Shown: in pieces, positions 43,703 to 52,114 of the stretch | Numbering within the stretch: position 1 is the stretch's first letter | Layout: each line of letters opens with the position of its first letter | DNA from: an uncultured Succiniclasticum sp. | GTDB lineage: Bacteria > Bacillota > Negativicutes > Acidaminococcales > Acidaminococcaceae | Reading direction: 5' to 3' | Length of the DNA stretch: 64,000 bases | Assembly: GCA_900544275.1 (NCBI GenBank) | Contig: UQUU01000007.1 | Coordinates: 1-64,000 of the forward strand | Program-made: the position numbers and the translations under genes | The notes under the pieces: model-generated | What the model was told of the DNA's origin: nothing | Databases searched by the model: none | The model's input: only the letters and a program-made list of their open reading frames with translations

Positions 43703-45037
43703 TTAAGGCAATTTGAAAATCTGTCCCAAGGCTCCCAAGACATCCTTTGCAGTCTTGCTGGCAGCGGATGGTTTTAATTTATCCTCGTTTCTTTCCCCAA
43801 AACGGATGCCTTTAATCATCTCGTCTTTATCGACAAAGAAAGAAATTTCATTCGCGCCTGAGAAATAGGTATATTCTTTGCATCCCTTAAGCTGTTTTTT
43901 ATGAGCAGAATTTTTGACGCCTGTCTTCTTTGCTTCCCCAAGTTTCGTAGTTACAAAATTAAACGGCATACCTACTTTAAAACCACTGGGAGTAGTCAAA
44001 TTTCCTTCATAACATTCGACGCCCGCTACTTTAAACTCTTCAGCTATTTTTTTTGCATAAACTATAAAGAGATTGTTGTAATTGTAAATTTTGTATTGGT
44101 CTGCATCAATTACATCGCTGGGTTTTCCATAAACTTGATCTACATAACTTAACTTCGTTCCCGGAGCAAGCCAACCTATATTGATCTCTTTTGCATTGAT
44201 ATCATATTCGGTAGTTGCGGGAGAATCCACAATCACACCACCGGACGTTCTGGGTATACTGTCAGCATGCATGAGAAGATCAATTAAAATCTTATTGTTC
44301 TTAGCAATCGCATAATCAATAGCTCTCCACTGTTTTCCATAGTCCCTGGCTTCCGGATTCGCCCCGTTCTGAATCAAAAATTTTGTTAGCCATATGTAAA
44401 CTTGTTCTTCATCATAACTGTTTGGCCAGCTCTTCCGCGCCAGCAAAATTAAAGGGGTAGTCCCGTCATTGGCAGCACGGTTAGGATGAACACCCCTTGC
44501 TATCAGTTCCTTGATAACCGGAATCCAAGCTCTGCTACCCTTGTTTCTAGATGAACTCCAGTACGAACCCATGGTCTTTATAAAGAGCTCTAGTGCCGTT
44601 TCCCCGTTATCCGTTACAGCATTCACATCCGCACCCAACTTCATCAATAATAGAGCACTGTTAGGATTTCCGAATAATTCTTCGAAACCGCATGCATACA
44701 TCAAAGGGGTTAAGCCGTTATATCGCGCTTCAATGTCAGCCCCCCTCTCATGACAAAACATCATAACCTGAGCGGGTGTAAAGCCATGAGCTGGGCTAGC
44801 TCTTACCGCCGTCCACATTGCTGGAGGCATACTACTCAGTCCATATTCTCCTTCGTAGTTAATATCCGCCCCCATATTAAGCCAATAAGTAGCATCCTTA
44901 AGGTCTCCACGTCGTATGGACTCTCCCAAATGTCGGTTCAAAGTAAGCTGATCAAACGCCAGGCAAGAACTCATAAATGACAGTGAAATACAGAACAGCG
45001 TCATTAAAATGAAAGCTAATTGGGCAATCTTCTTCAT
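43703..45037 (-). CDS. Secreted ankyrin-repeat protein
   Basis: A 444-aa protein with a signal peptide (about 1-28, cleaved near CLAFD). About five ankyrin-type repeats follow between residues 35 and 265: GDLKDATYWLNMGADINYEG, GLTPLMYACG, LLLMKLGADVNAVTDNGETALELF, ELIARGVHPNRAANDGTTPLILL and FLIQNGANPEARD. The C-terminal part (about 290-425) has two similar modules around YVDQVYGKPSDV and FVTTKLGEAKK, perhaps BamE-like, which is inference. It is exported, so its ankyrin face is periplasmic or surface-exposed. GGAAGGGG precedes the ATG region. Confidence 0.8.
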   Translation of the reverse strand: MKKIAQLAFILMTLFCISLSFMSSCLAFDQLTLNRHLGESIRRGDLKDATYWLNMGADINYEGEYGLSSMPPAMWTAVRASPAHGFTPAQVMMFCHERGADIEARYNGLTPLMYACGFEELFGNPNSALLLMKLGADVNAVTDNGETALELFIKTMGSYWSSSRNKGSRAWIPVIKELIARGVHPNRAANDGTTPLILLARKSWPNSYDEEQVYIWLTKFLIQNGANPEARDYGKQWRAIDYAIAKNNKILIDLLMHADSIPRTSGGVIVDSPATTEYDINAKEINIGWLAPGTKLSYVDQVYGKPSDVIDADQYKIYNYNNLFIVYAKKIAEEFKVAGVECYEGNLTTPSGFKVGMPFNFVTTKLGEAKKTGVKNSAHKKQLKGCKEYTYFSGANEISFFVDKDEMIKGIRFGERNEDKLKPSAASKTAKDVLGALGQIFKLP

Positions 45038-45059
45038 ATATTGCGTCCCCTTCCTGCTA

Positions 45060-45506
45060 TTACTTCAAGAATCTATTACCACATCGGAAACAAATCCAAG
45101 AATGGTGCCATTCCTCCATCCGTTTTGGATACACCTCGTGGTTGTAATAATACATACGTTTGTACATGACAAAATAAAAATATGCTATTGTAAATACAAT
45201 GAACGCAATATTACTAATACTTGCGGGCAGAATCAAACTAATGACGAACCATAAAACAATCCATAAAATAATCCATGTCGTGTATCTTATTTTTCTCGGG
45301 GGCGCTGTAAGTTTGGAAAGTTCCGTTTGGCTAACACCTTTAGTTTTTCCTCCACCAATTCCAAAATGACCACCACCGGAAATACCCGCACCCAAAATAT
45401 TGGCATCAATGCCGGAAATACCATTTTGATAAGCAATTTCAAAGCGTTGAATGTTTTCTGAATGACACTCAGGGCAAGTATAACTTTCATTATAATTCTC
45501 GTTCAT
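45060..45506 (-). CDS. Zinc-ribbon membrane protein, function unknown
   Basis: A 148-aa protein. CPECHSE (about 11-17) and CFRCGNRF (about 139-146) can form one split zinc ribbon. The two hydrophobic helices lie between them (about 76-95 and 98-115), after a Gly-rich stretch (about 35-55). No family is recognised. AGGAGGG stands before ATG. It is followed by the ankyrin gene after 22 bp, and is the first long gene after the G-tract promoter. Confidence 0.75.
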   Translation of the reverse strand: MNENYNESYTCPECHSENIQRFEIAYQNGISGIDANILGAGISGGGHFGIGGGKTKGVSQTELSKLTAPPRKIRYTTWIILWIVLWFVISLILPASISNIAFIVFTIAYFYFVMYKRMYYYNHEVYPKRMEEWHHSWICFRCGNRFLK

Positions 45507-45535
45507 GAAAATCCCTCCTGTTCTTTAATCTTGTC

Positions 45536-45646
45536 TTACCATAAATATTTTTTACCCAATACAAAAAAAATAAAACGCAATAATGCAACTACTGCGCCAG
45601 CACCTACCTTTTCTGTTGGTCCGTCATCCTTATCCTCTCCTCTCAA
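45536..45646 (-). CDS. Candidate small membrane protein, 36 codons
   Basis: An open frame ending VGAGAVVALLRFIFFVLGKK plus YLW, a good single transmembrane helix with charged flanks. Its only start in frame is TTG 45646. A far better start signal, AGGAGAGGATAAGG before ATG 45627, is one base out of frame and would give only seven codons, so either the TTG is used or a one-base indel has broken the frame. It would be the first gene of the accessory unit. Low certainty. Confidence 0.3.
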   Translation of the reverse strand: MRGEDKDDGPTEKVGAGAVVALLRFIFFVLGKKYLW

Positions 45647-45674
45647 TTTAGTTTGTAAGATAAATCTTTAGTAA

Positions 45675-45705
45675 AGTTTACACCCCCCCCCTATTTATAA
45701 GTCAA
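45675..45705 (-). promoter_or_regulatory. Promoter candidate with poly-G spacer
   Basis: On the minus strand TTGACT (45700-45705) is followed by TATAAATA, nine G (45683-45691) and TGTAAACT. With a spacer of 17 the -10 is TGTAAA (4 of 6); with 19 it is TAAACT (4 of 6, with the important T, A and final T). A change in G number would move the better -10 into or out of register. Confidence 0.45.
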
Positions 45706-45877
45706 CCATTATTTTTTTGTAACTTTTCTTATTTCCCTTTTTCTATAGGAACATCTCTTGTTTTTCGTAATTATCATAAATCACCAATCTTGTAGTAATC
45801 CATGCCCTACCTCATACAAACTCCTGTTTTCTTTCACTTACTTCGCATATAAAATTGACTAAATCATATAAAACAAT

Positions 45878-45909
45878 AAACCGGCGCTTCCGTAAGAAAA
45901 CGCCGGTTT
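45878..45909 (-). terminator. Terminator after the Cof-type phosphatase gene
   Basis: Minus-strand AAACCGGCG / CGCCGGTTT, a perfect 9-bp stem with a 14-base loop, followed by ATTGTTTTATATG. It lies 29 bases after the stop. Confidence 0.8.
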
Positions 45910-45937
45910 TATATACCGTCATTCATGCTAAATTTTC

Positions 45938-46753
45938 TCAGGCGGTAATGTGCAGCAATTTGTCGATGGCTTCCGCTACACCGTCGGCATCGTGATTGCC
46001 TGTTACCCATTTTGCAGCGGCTTTCACTGCCGGTTTGGCATTAGCCACAGCCACGCCTAAAGCCGCATTTTGGATCATGCTCAAATCGTTATTACTGTCG
46101 CCGATACACATGATTTCGTCGGCGCCGATGCCATAACGCTCTGCCACCGCAGTCACCGCCTGCCATTTGTTGACTCCCGGTTCCATCAGTTCCAAAAAAT
46201 TATCTTTGGAACTGGTGACTACCAGGCGACCTGCAAAGGTCGTCTGGATATCTTCCCAGGCTTCTTTAAATTCTCCTTCCCGGGTCATGACTAAAAGCTT
46301 GTAAGGCGCCCGGGGCAAATCGTAAAGACGGTCCCCCACCGGCGTGGCCGGTATGCCGGAGATCTTCGTATAGGCGGCAGAAAAAGGGGTCAGTTCCTTG
46401 ACCCACAAGGCATCGTCGATGTAGGCCTGGATATAATAACCCTTTTTACGGCAATAGGCCAACACTTCCCGGGACGTTTCCCAACGTAAAGGATGTTCGT
46501 AAAAAACTTCCCCTGATTTATTGCCTTTCACCAGAGCGCCATTATAGGAGATCAGCGGAATATCCAACCCCAACTTATCCACATACGGTTTGGCGGAGAC
46601 ATACATGCGGCCGGTGGCAATCAGTACCTGCAAGCCTGCTTCCAGGGCCCGATGGATTGCCGCGGCATTACCGGACGAAATCTCATTCCGGCTGTTTAAA
46701 AGCGTGTCATCCATATCACTGGCAATCAATTTAATATTCCAACTACTGTTCAA
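45938..46753 (-). CDS. Cof-type HAD phosphatase
   Basis: A 271-aa cap-bearing HAD hydrolase. The catalytic ASDMDDTLLN (about 11-20), LIATGR (about 39-44) and CIGDSNNDLSMI (about 216-227) are motifs I, II and IV. Substrates of this group are sugar phosphates or phosphorylated cofactors; none can be chosen. The start is TTG 46753 with AAAGGAG 8 bases upstream. An extended -10 (46814-46822) precedes it. Confidence 0.9.
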   Translation of the reverse strand: MNSSWNIKLIASDMDDTLLNSRNEISSGNAAAIHRALEAGLQVLIATGRMYVSAKPYVDKLGLDIPLISYNGALVKGNKSGEVFYEHPLRWETSREVLAYCRKKGYYIQAYIDDALWVKELTPFSAAYTKISGIPATPVGDRLYDLPRAPYKLLVMTREGEFKEAWEDIQTTFAGRLVVTSSKDNFLELMEPGVNKWQAVTAVAERYGIGADEIMCIGDSNNDLSMIQNAALGVAVANAKPAVKAAAKWVTGNHDADGVAEAIDKLLHITA

Positions 46754-46813
46754 AACGTCTTCTCCTTTGTTGAATGCTGACTCCAGCGCATCCTGAATGC
46801 TGAAGCCGGCTAC

Positions 46814-46822
46814 ATTATATCA
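46814..46822 (-). promoter_or_regulatory. Extended -10 promoter candidate for the Cof-type gene
   Basis: Minus-strand TGATATAAT about 60 bases upstream of the TTG start. A -35 element is not evident. Confidence 0.4.
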
Positions 46823-46858
46823 TCATTATTGCACCAGTTTATTCTGAATATTTCTTTT

Positions 46859-47230
46859 TTATTTCCCGCCGTTCTTTTGTTTTTCTTCTCCGCAAGAACT
46901 CCGCCATACAATCTCACTACTGCCTGTAATAACTGCGCTAAGGCAAAAAGCAAAGAGGAATGAGTTTGCGGAACAGCTCCACTTCCAGCCGGGCAGCAGG
47001 TGTACTACCGCAATCAGCACAAAAAAACTGAGGAGCATTTCCAAGCCCCGGCGCAGGACGCCTTGCCGCACTTTTTGCAAAATCCATGCTCCCAGGGCGG
47101 AAAAGATGCCGATGCAGGCTGCCCCTAAGACGGTCCCGCCTAACGTAACGATCTGTATAAAATGCGTAGTATAAAGGGCGAGAAACGTCAGCACACCTAT
47201 GGTCATGACCGCTGTAAAATAGTTGTACAC
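46859..47230 (-). CDS. Small membrane protein, function unknown
   Basis: A 123-aa protein with four hydrophobic segments (about 3-20, 24-45, 58-76 and 83-103). No family recognised. I start at GTG 47230 because AAGGAGG lies 5 bases before it and this avoids overlap with uvrC, which ends at 47241; the frame is open further up. Probably transcribed with uvrC. Confidence 0.65.
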   Translation of the reverse strand: MYNYFTAVMTIGVLTFLALYTTHFIQIVTLGGTVLGAACIGIFSALGAWILQKVRQGVLRRGLEMLLSFFVLIAVVHLLPGWKWSCSANSFLFAFCLSAVITGSSEIVWRSSCGEEKQKNGGK

Positions 47231-47240
47231 AGAGGCCTCC

Positions 47241-49079
47241 TTACTTTTGTCCCTGCAGCATGTCGCTCTTGCGCACGATATCGCTGTGGAAGAATTCATA
47301 AAGCGTACGGGCTGCCGCTCGATTCATGCCTTCTACGGCCGCCAGTTCTTCTTCCGAAGCAGCTTTCATGGTTTCCAAAGAAGCGTAGGCTTTCCATAGA
47401 GCCTGACGACGTTTCGGGCCGATACCGGCAATCGTATCCAGCACGGACACCAGATTACGGCGTCTCAAGCGTTTTCTGTGGTAGGTAATCGCAAAGCGAT
47501 GCGCTTCGTCACGAATATGCTGTATCATATGCAGCGCAGGCGACTCTCTTTCTAAATAAATGCTTTGGCTCTCCCCTTCCAAAAAAATCTCTTCCCGCTG
47601 CTCTGCCAGAGAGATGACCTGAATATCCAGCCCCAGACCGCGGATGACTTTAAGAGCGGCGGCTAATTGTCCCTTACCGCCATCGATAATGATCAGGTCC
47701 GGCAACTCTTCATAGTCTTTATAACGCCGATATACTACTTCCTGCATGGATTTAAAATCGTCCGGCTTGCCTTCCGTAGATGCCAGCTTAAAACGGCGAT
47801 AGTCTTTTTTACTGGGCGATCCATAACGGAAGACTACCATAGAGGCTACGGTTTCGCTGCCCTGAGTATGGGAAATATCGAAGCAGTCCATCCGTGCCAG
47901 AGGACACTTTGCCCCCACCACGCGTTGCAATTCTTCCGCGGCGGCTTCCTCGGTCTTTTGCTGCATCTGCCCTTTCCGTTCCTGCTCCCGGATCAGCTTT
48001 AGGGCATTTTCACAGGCCAGCTGCATCAGTTTCGCCTTGTCGCCCCGCCGGGGTTCCGCCAGCGTAACTTTATGCCCCGCCCGTTCGGTCAGCCATTCCC
48101 GGATTGTGTTCAGTTCTTCTTCTTCCGGCAAATGCGAAACGAGGACCTCCTTAGGCAGGAACACGTCTTCCCCATTGTAGTATTGTTTCAGAAAGGCCGC
48201 GATCACAGCCGCTTCCGACTCTCTTTCCGCAGGCAGCATAAAGTCTTTCCGCCCGATCAGTTTACCGCCCCGGACAAAAAATACCTGCAGGCAGACAGAA
48301 AACGTGTCGGCGGCATAGCCGACGATATCCATATCGCCGCCTTCCAGTACGGCTTTCTGGCTTTCTTCCAGACGTTCCACCGCCTGCAGCTGATCCCGGT
48401 AGTGTGCGGCTGCTTCAAAGGCGTATTTCGCAGCGGCTTCCTGCATCCGTTCTTTCAAGCTGCGGCGCAGTTCTTTCATCTTACCGTCCAACACCAGACA
48501 AATGGATTTCACCAGTTCCCCATAGTCTGCCCGGGATACCTTGCCCACACAAGGGGCCAGGCAACGCTTGATATGGTACTGCAGGCAGGGTCGCTCCTGA
48601 TTCATATTCCGACAGTTGCGGACAGGGAACAAGGAGCGGAGCAGCTTCATCGTCGCGCGCAGCGCCCCCACATCCGGATAGGGACCATAATATTTCCCGC
48701 CGTCTTTGACCACCCGCCGGGTGATATACATCCGGGGAAAGGGCTCCTGCAAAGTGATTTTCAAATACGGATACGTTTTATCGTCCTTCAGCATAATGTT
48801 GTAGCGGGGACGATATTTCTTGATCAGATTGCATTCCAGGATCAGCGCTTCGATTTCGCTGTCTGTCTGAATGGTTTCCAGATCCTCTACGTGACTGGTC
48901 AGCGCCGCCACTTTGACAGACTGACGCCCCGAGTTCCGAAAATAGCTGTGCACCCGGTTGTTGAGGTTTTTTGCTTTTCCTACATAAAGGACGCGGCCGG
49001 TGACATCCCGCATCAGGTATACGCCCGGTTTGGCAGGCAATACCGCCAGCGCCTTTTCAATCTTATCGTTACTAACCAT
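47241..49079 (-). CDS. uvrC: Excinuclease ABC subunit UvrC
   Basis: Dual-incision nuclease of nucleotide excision repair. The GIY-YIG domain (PGVYLMRDVTGRVLYVGKAK, about 18-37), the UVR/UvrB-binding motif (about 205-240), the RNase H-like domain with CFDISHTQGSETVASMVVF (about 392-410) and the C-terminal helix-hairpin-helix (IAGIGPKRRQAL, about 558-569) are in order. The 612 aa length is normal. It follows uvrA by 74 bp. Confidence 0.97.
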   Translation of the reverse strand: MVSNDKIEKALAVLPAKPGVYLMRDVTGRVLYVGKAKNLNNRVHSYFRNSGRQSVKVAALTSHVEDLETIQTDSEIEALILECNLIKKYRPRYNIMLKDDKTYPYLKITLQEPFPRMYITRRVVKDGGKYYGPYPDVGALRATMKLLRSLFPVRNCRNMNQERPCLQYHIKRCLAPCVGKVSRADYGELVKSICLVLDGKMKELRRSLKERMQEAAAKYAFEAAAHYRDQLQAVERLEESQKAVLEGGDMDIVGYAADTFSVCLQVFFVRGGKLIGRKDFMLPAERESEAAVIAAFLKQYYNGEDVFLPKEVLVSHLPEEEELNTIREWLTERAGHKVTLAEPRRGDKAKLMQLACENALKLIREQERKGQMQQKTEEAAAEELQRVVGAKCPLARMDCFDISHTQGSETVASMVVFRYGSPSKKDYRRFKLASTEGKPDDFKSMQEVVYRRYKDYEELPDLIIIDGGKGQLAAALKVIRGLGLDIQVISLAEQREEIFLEGESQSIYLERESPALHMIQHIRDEAHRFAITYHRKRLRRRNLVSVLDTIAGIGPKRRQALWKAYASLETMKAASEEELAAVEGMNRAAARTLYEFFHSDIVRKSDMLQGQK

Positions 49080-49153
49080 ATAGACCTTTATTTACAGAAT
49101 CAACCTTTATTCACAGATTTTTGACTATCCTGCGCGGTTCTTTCGCACCGCTC

Positions 49154-52084
49154 CTACGTCATGATTGCCATCCTGTGATTTACATCCAACCATTCTGAAC
49201 CGTTACTGTTTTTTGTCCGCTTTTTCTCAGACTTAACGCTGCTCGCCTTGCTGCCTGTCTGCCGCTTTCTTTCCAACACCATCTTCAGGTATTGCCCGGT
49301 GTAGGACGCCTTGTTTTTCGCCAACTGTTCCGGCGTGCCCGTCCCCACAACAGTACCGCCTTTGTCGCCCCCTTCAGGGCCCAGATCGATCAGATAATCT
49401 GCGGTTTTGATCACGTCCAGATTATGTTCGATGATGATCACCGTATTGCCGCCGTCTACCAGCCGCTGCAGCACCTGCAGCAGTTTATCCACGTCGGCGG
49501 TGTGCAGGCCGGTGGTGGGCTCATCTAAAATGTACAGTGTGCGTCCGGTCCCCCGTTTGGACAACTCCGCCGCTAATTTGATCCGCTGCGCTTCGCCTCC
49601 GCTTAAGGTAGTGGCTGACTGGCCCAGGCGAATATACCCCAGCCCCACATCTTCCAGCACTTGTAGTTTGGCCGCGATACGGTCCTGATTTTTGAAATAC
49701 TCCAATGCTTCCGTCACGGTCATATCCAGCACCTGGGCAATATTTTTCCCTTTATACCGCACTTCCAGCGTGTCCCGGTTGTAACGGGCGCCATGACAAA
49801 CTTCACAGGGAACATAGACGTCCGGCAGGAAATTCATCTCGATTTTATTCACCCCATCACCCTGGCAGGCTTCGCAGCGGCCGCCTTTTACGTTAAAGCT
49901 GAAACGGCCCTGTTTATAGCCCCGGACCTTGGCCTCATTCGTCGAGGCAAAAAGGGCCCGGATATGATTAAATACGCCGGTATAGGTCACCGGGTTAGAC
50001 CGGGGCGTCCGGCCAATAGGACTTTGGTCGATGTCGATGATCTTATCGATCTCTTCCAGCCCCCGGATCTCTTTGTATTGCAGCGGGCGGACTCTGGCTC
50101 CGTGGAGTTTGGCTGCCACCGCATTATATAAGATGTCATTAATGAGGGTGGATTTGCCGCTGCCGCTGACTCCGGTCACCACGGTGAACAGGCCCAGAGG
50201 GATCCGCACATCGATATTTTTTAAATTATTGCCCGCCGCGCCGAGGATCTCAATATAGCGTCCATCCGGCTTGCGGCGTTCCGCCGGCACAGGAATGAAG
50301 CGTTTGCCGCTCAGGTATTGCCCCGTCACGGATTCACTGACCTGCATGATCTCCGCCGCCGTGCCCTGGGCCACCACCTGTCCCCCATGTTCGCCGGCAC
50401 CGGGGCCGATATCGATGATCTGATCCGCCGCCAGCATGGTTTCTTCATCATGCTCCACCACCAGCACGCTGTTGCCTAAATCACGCAAATGGAAAAAGGT
50501 TTGCAGCAGGCGGTCATTATCCCGCTGGTGCAATCCGATACTGGGCTCGTCCAGAATATACAATACGCCCACCAGGCCGCTGCCGATCTGGGTTGCCAGC
50601 CTGATCCGCTGGGCTTCGCCGCCGCTTAAGGTAGCCGCCGCCCGGGCCAGCGTCAGGTAATCCAACCCTACGTCATTTAAAAAGTTCAGCCGGGCATTGA
50701 TTTCTTTCATCACCTGTTTGGCGATGATCTGCTGCCGTTCGGTCAATTGCAGATTCGCAAAGAAATCTTTCGCGTCCCGCACGGTCAGCCGCGTAACTTC
50801 ATCAATATTCTTGCCGCCGATGAGGATGGCAAGGACCTCCGGTTTTAAACGGCCGCCTTGACAGTCCGGACACAGCGTCCCGCTCATAAAGGTTTCCAGA
50901 TCCTCCCGCATGGCATCGCCCCAGGCCTCTTTATAGCGCTGTTTCAACAGGGGGATCACTCCATCCCAGGTACGGTTATAATCATTGGTATCCCCGTTTA
51001 GGTTGGTATAAACGAAATGATAGGTCTCCTCGCCGCCGCCCCACTTTAACTTTTCCTGCATTGCCGGGGCAAGGTCGTTCCAGCAGTTGTCCAGCGTATA
51101 CCCGTTGCCCTGTAAAAAAGCGGTCAGAAGCCGCGTGGTAAAAGCGGCCGGATTGGTAGACAGAGCCGCAATGGCCCCATCGGCAAAGCTTTTATTTTTA
51201 TCCGGCAAAATCAGTTCCCAGTCATATTCCCGTTTGATCCCCAACCCGCCGCAGGTAGGACAGGCACCGTAAGGCGCGTTGAAAGAAAATAAGCGCGGTT
51301 CGATTTCCGGCAGGCTGATCTCACAATCCGGGCAGGCAAATTTTTCTGAATATACCTTCGTCTCCCCGCCGACGACCTGCACTTCGATCCGTCCATCCGC
51401 CAACTTCAAGGCCGTCTCCACGGAGTCGCTGAGCCGCTGGCGGATACCTTCCCGCACCGACATACGATCCACCACCACGGAAAGACGGTGTTTTTTCTTT
51501 TTGTCCAGCGTGATATCTTCATCCAGCGTCCGCAGTTCCCCGTCCACCAACATACGGGCGTAACCGGAGCGGCGCATATTCTCAATGATGTCTTTATGTT
51601 CTCCTTTGCGGCCATACACCAACGGCGCCATGATCATAAAGCGAGAACCTTCCGGCAGAGAAAGCACCTGGTCCACGATCTGCTGTACAGTCTGCCGTTC
51701 AATGAGCCGCCCGCATTTCGGGCAATGAGGCTCTCCCACCCGCGCGAATAATAGCCGCAGGTAATCGTAAATTTCGGTTACGGTGCCTACGGTAGACCGG
51801 GGATTGCGCCCCGCCGTCTTCTGGTCGATGGAAATGGCCGGCGACAGACCTTCGATATAATCCACATCCGGCTTGTCCATCTGCCCCAAAAACTGGCGGG
51901 CATAAGCGGAAAGGCTTTCCACATACCGACGCTGCCCCTCCGCATAAATCGTATCAAAAGCCAGGGAACTTTTGCCGCTGCCGGAAAGCCCCGTCAGCAC
52001 CACCAGTTTATCCCGGGGTATCTCCAATGTTATATTTTTAAGGTTGTGCTGCCGCGCGCCCTTAATGATCATCTTATCTTGCAT
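49154..52084 (-). CDS. uvrA: Excinuclease ABC subunit UvrA
   Basis: Damage-recognising ABC ATPase. Two nucleotide sites: GLSGSGKSSLAFDT (about 30-43) and GVSGSGKSTLIND (about 642-654), each with a signature TLSGGEAQRI. Zinc-finger cysteines CPKCG, CPTCG, CEACQGDG and CEVCHG are present. At about 976 aa it is a little longer than usual because of a Lys/Ser-rich tail. I take ATG 52084 (MQDKMIIKGARQHNL) as start; a GTG at 52105 is open but has no clear SD. It is 30 bp after uvrB. Confidence 0.97.
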   Translation of the reverse strand: MQDKMIIKGARQHNLKNITLEIPRDKLVVLTGLSGSGKSSLAFDTIYAEGQRRYVESLSAYARQFLGQMDKPDVDYIEGLSPAISIDQKTAGRNPRSTVGTVTEIYDYLRLLFARVGEPHCPKCGRLIERQTVQQIVDQVLSLPEGSRFMIMAPLVYGRKGEHKDIIENMRRSGYARMLVDGELRTLDEDITLDKKKKHRLSVVVDRMSVREGIRQRLSDSVETALKLADGRIEVQVVGGETKVYSEKFACPDCEISLPEIEPRLFSFNAPYGACPTCGGLGIKREYDWELILPDKNKSFADGAIAALSTNPAAFTTRLLTAFLQGNGYTLDNCWNDLAPAMQEKLKWGGGEETYHFVYTNLNGDTNDYNRTWDGVIPLLKQRYKEAWGDAMREDLETFMSGTLCPDCQGGRLKPEVLAILIGGKNIDEVTRLTVRDAKDFFANLQLTERQQIIAKQVMKEINARLNFLNDVGLDYLTLARAAATLSGGEAQRIRLATQIGSGLVGVLYILDEPSIGLHQRDNDRLLQTFFHLRDLGNSVLVVEHDEETMLAADQIIDIGPGAGEHGGQVVAQGTAAEIMQVSESVTGQYLSGKRFIPVPAERRKPDGRYIEILGAAGNNLKNIDVRIPLGLFTVVTGVSGSGKSTLINDILYNAVAAKLHGARVRPLQYKEIRGLEEIDKIIDIDQSPIGRTPRSNPVTYTGVFNHIRALFASTNEAKVRGYKQGRFSFNVKGGRCEACQGDGVNKIEMNFLPDVYVPCEVCHGARYNRDTLEVRYKGKNIAQVLDMTVTEALEYFKNQDRIAAKLQVLEDVGLGYIRLGQSATTLSGGEAQRIKLAAELSKRGTGRTLYILDEPTTGLHTADVDKLLQVLQRLVDGGNTVIIIEHNLDVIKTADYLIDLGPEGGDKGGTVVGTGTPEQLAKNKASYTGQYLKMVLERKRQTGSKASSVKSEKKRTKNSNGSEWLDVNHRMAIMT

Positions 52085-52114
52085 AATAAAACGTGACTCC
52101 CGCACTCTTGTTCA

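Larger units (their letters stand above)
45507..45937. other. Promoter region of the envelope module, 431 bp
   Basis: Contains a candidate 36-codon ORF (45536-45646), a promoter with a nine-G spacer tract (45675-45705) and the terminator of the Cof-type gene (45878-45909). The stretch from about 45706 to 45877 is AT-rich with nothing else recognised. Confidence 0.6.

Noticed and set aside
48072..49124. 350-codon open frame on the plus strand
   Set aside because: It lies opposite uvrC, its translation is rich in His/Phe/Arg without any domain, and uvrC is certain.
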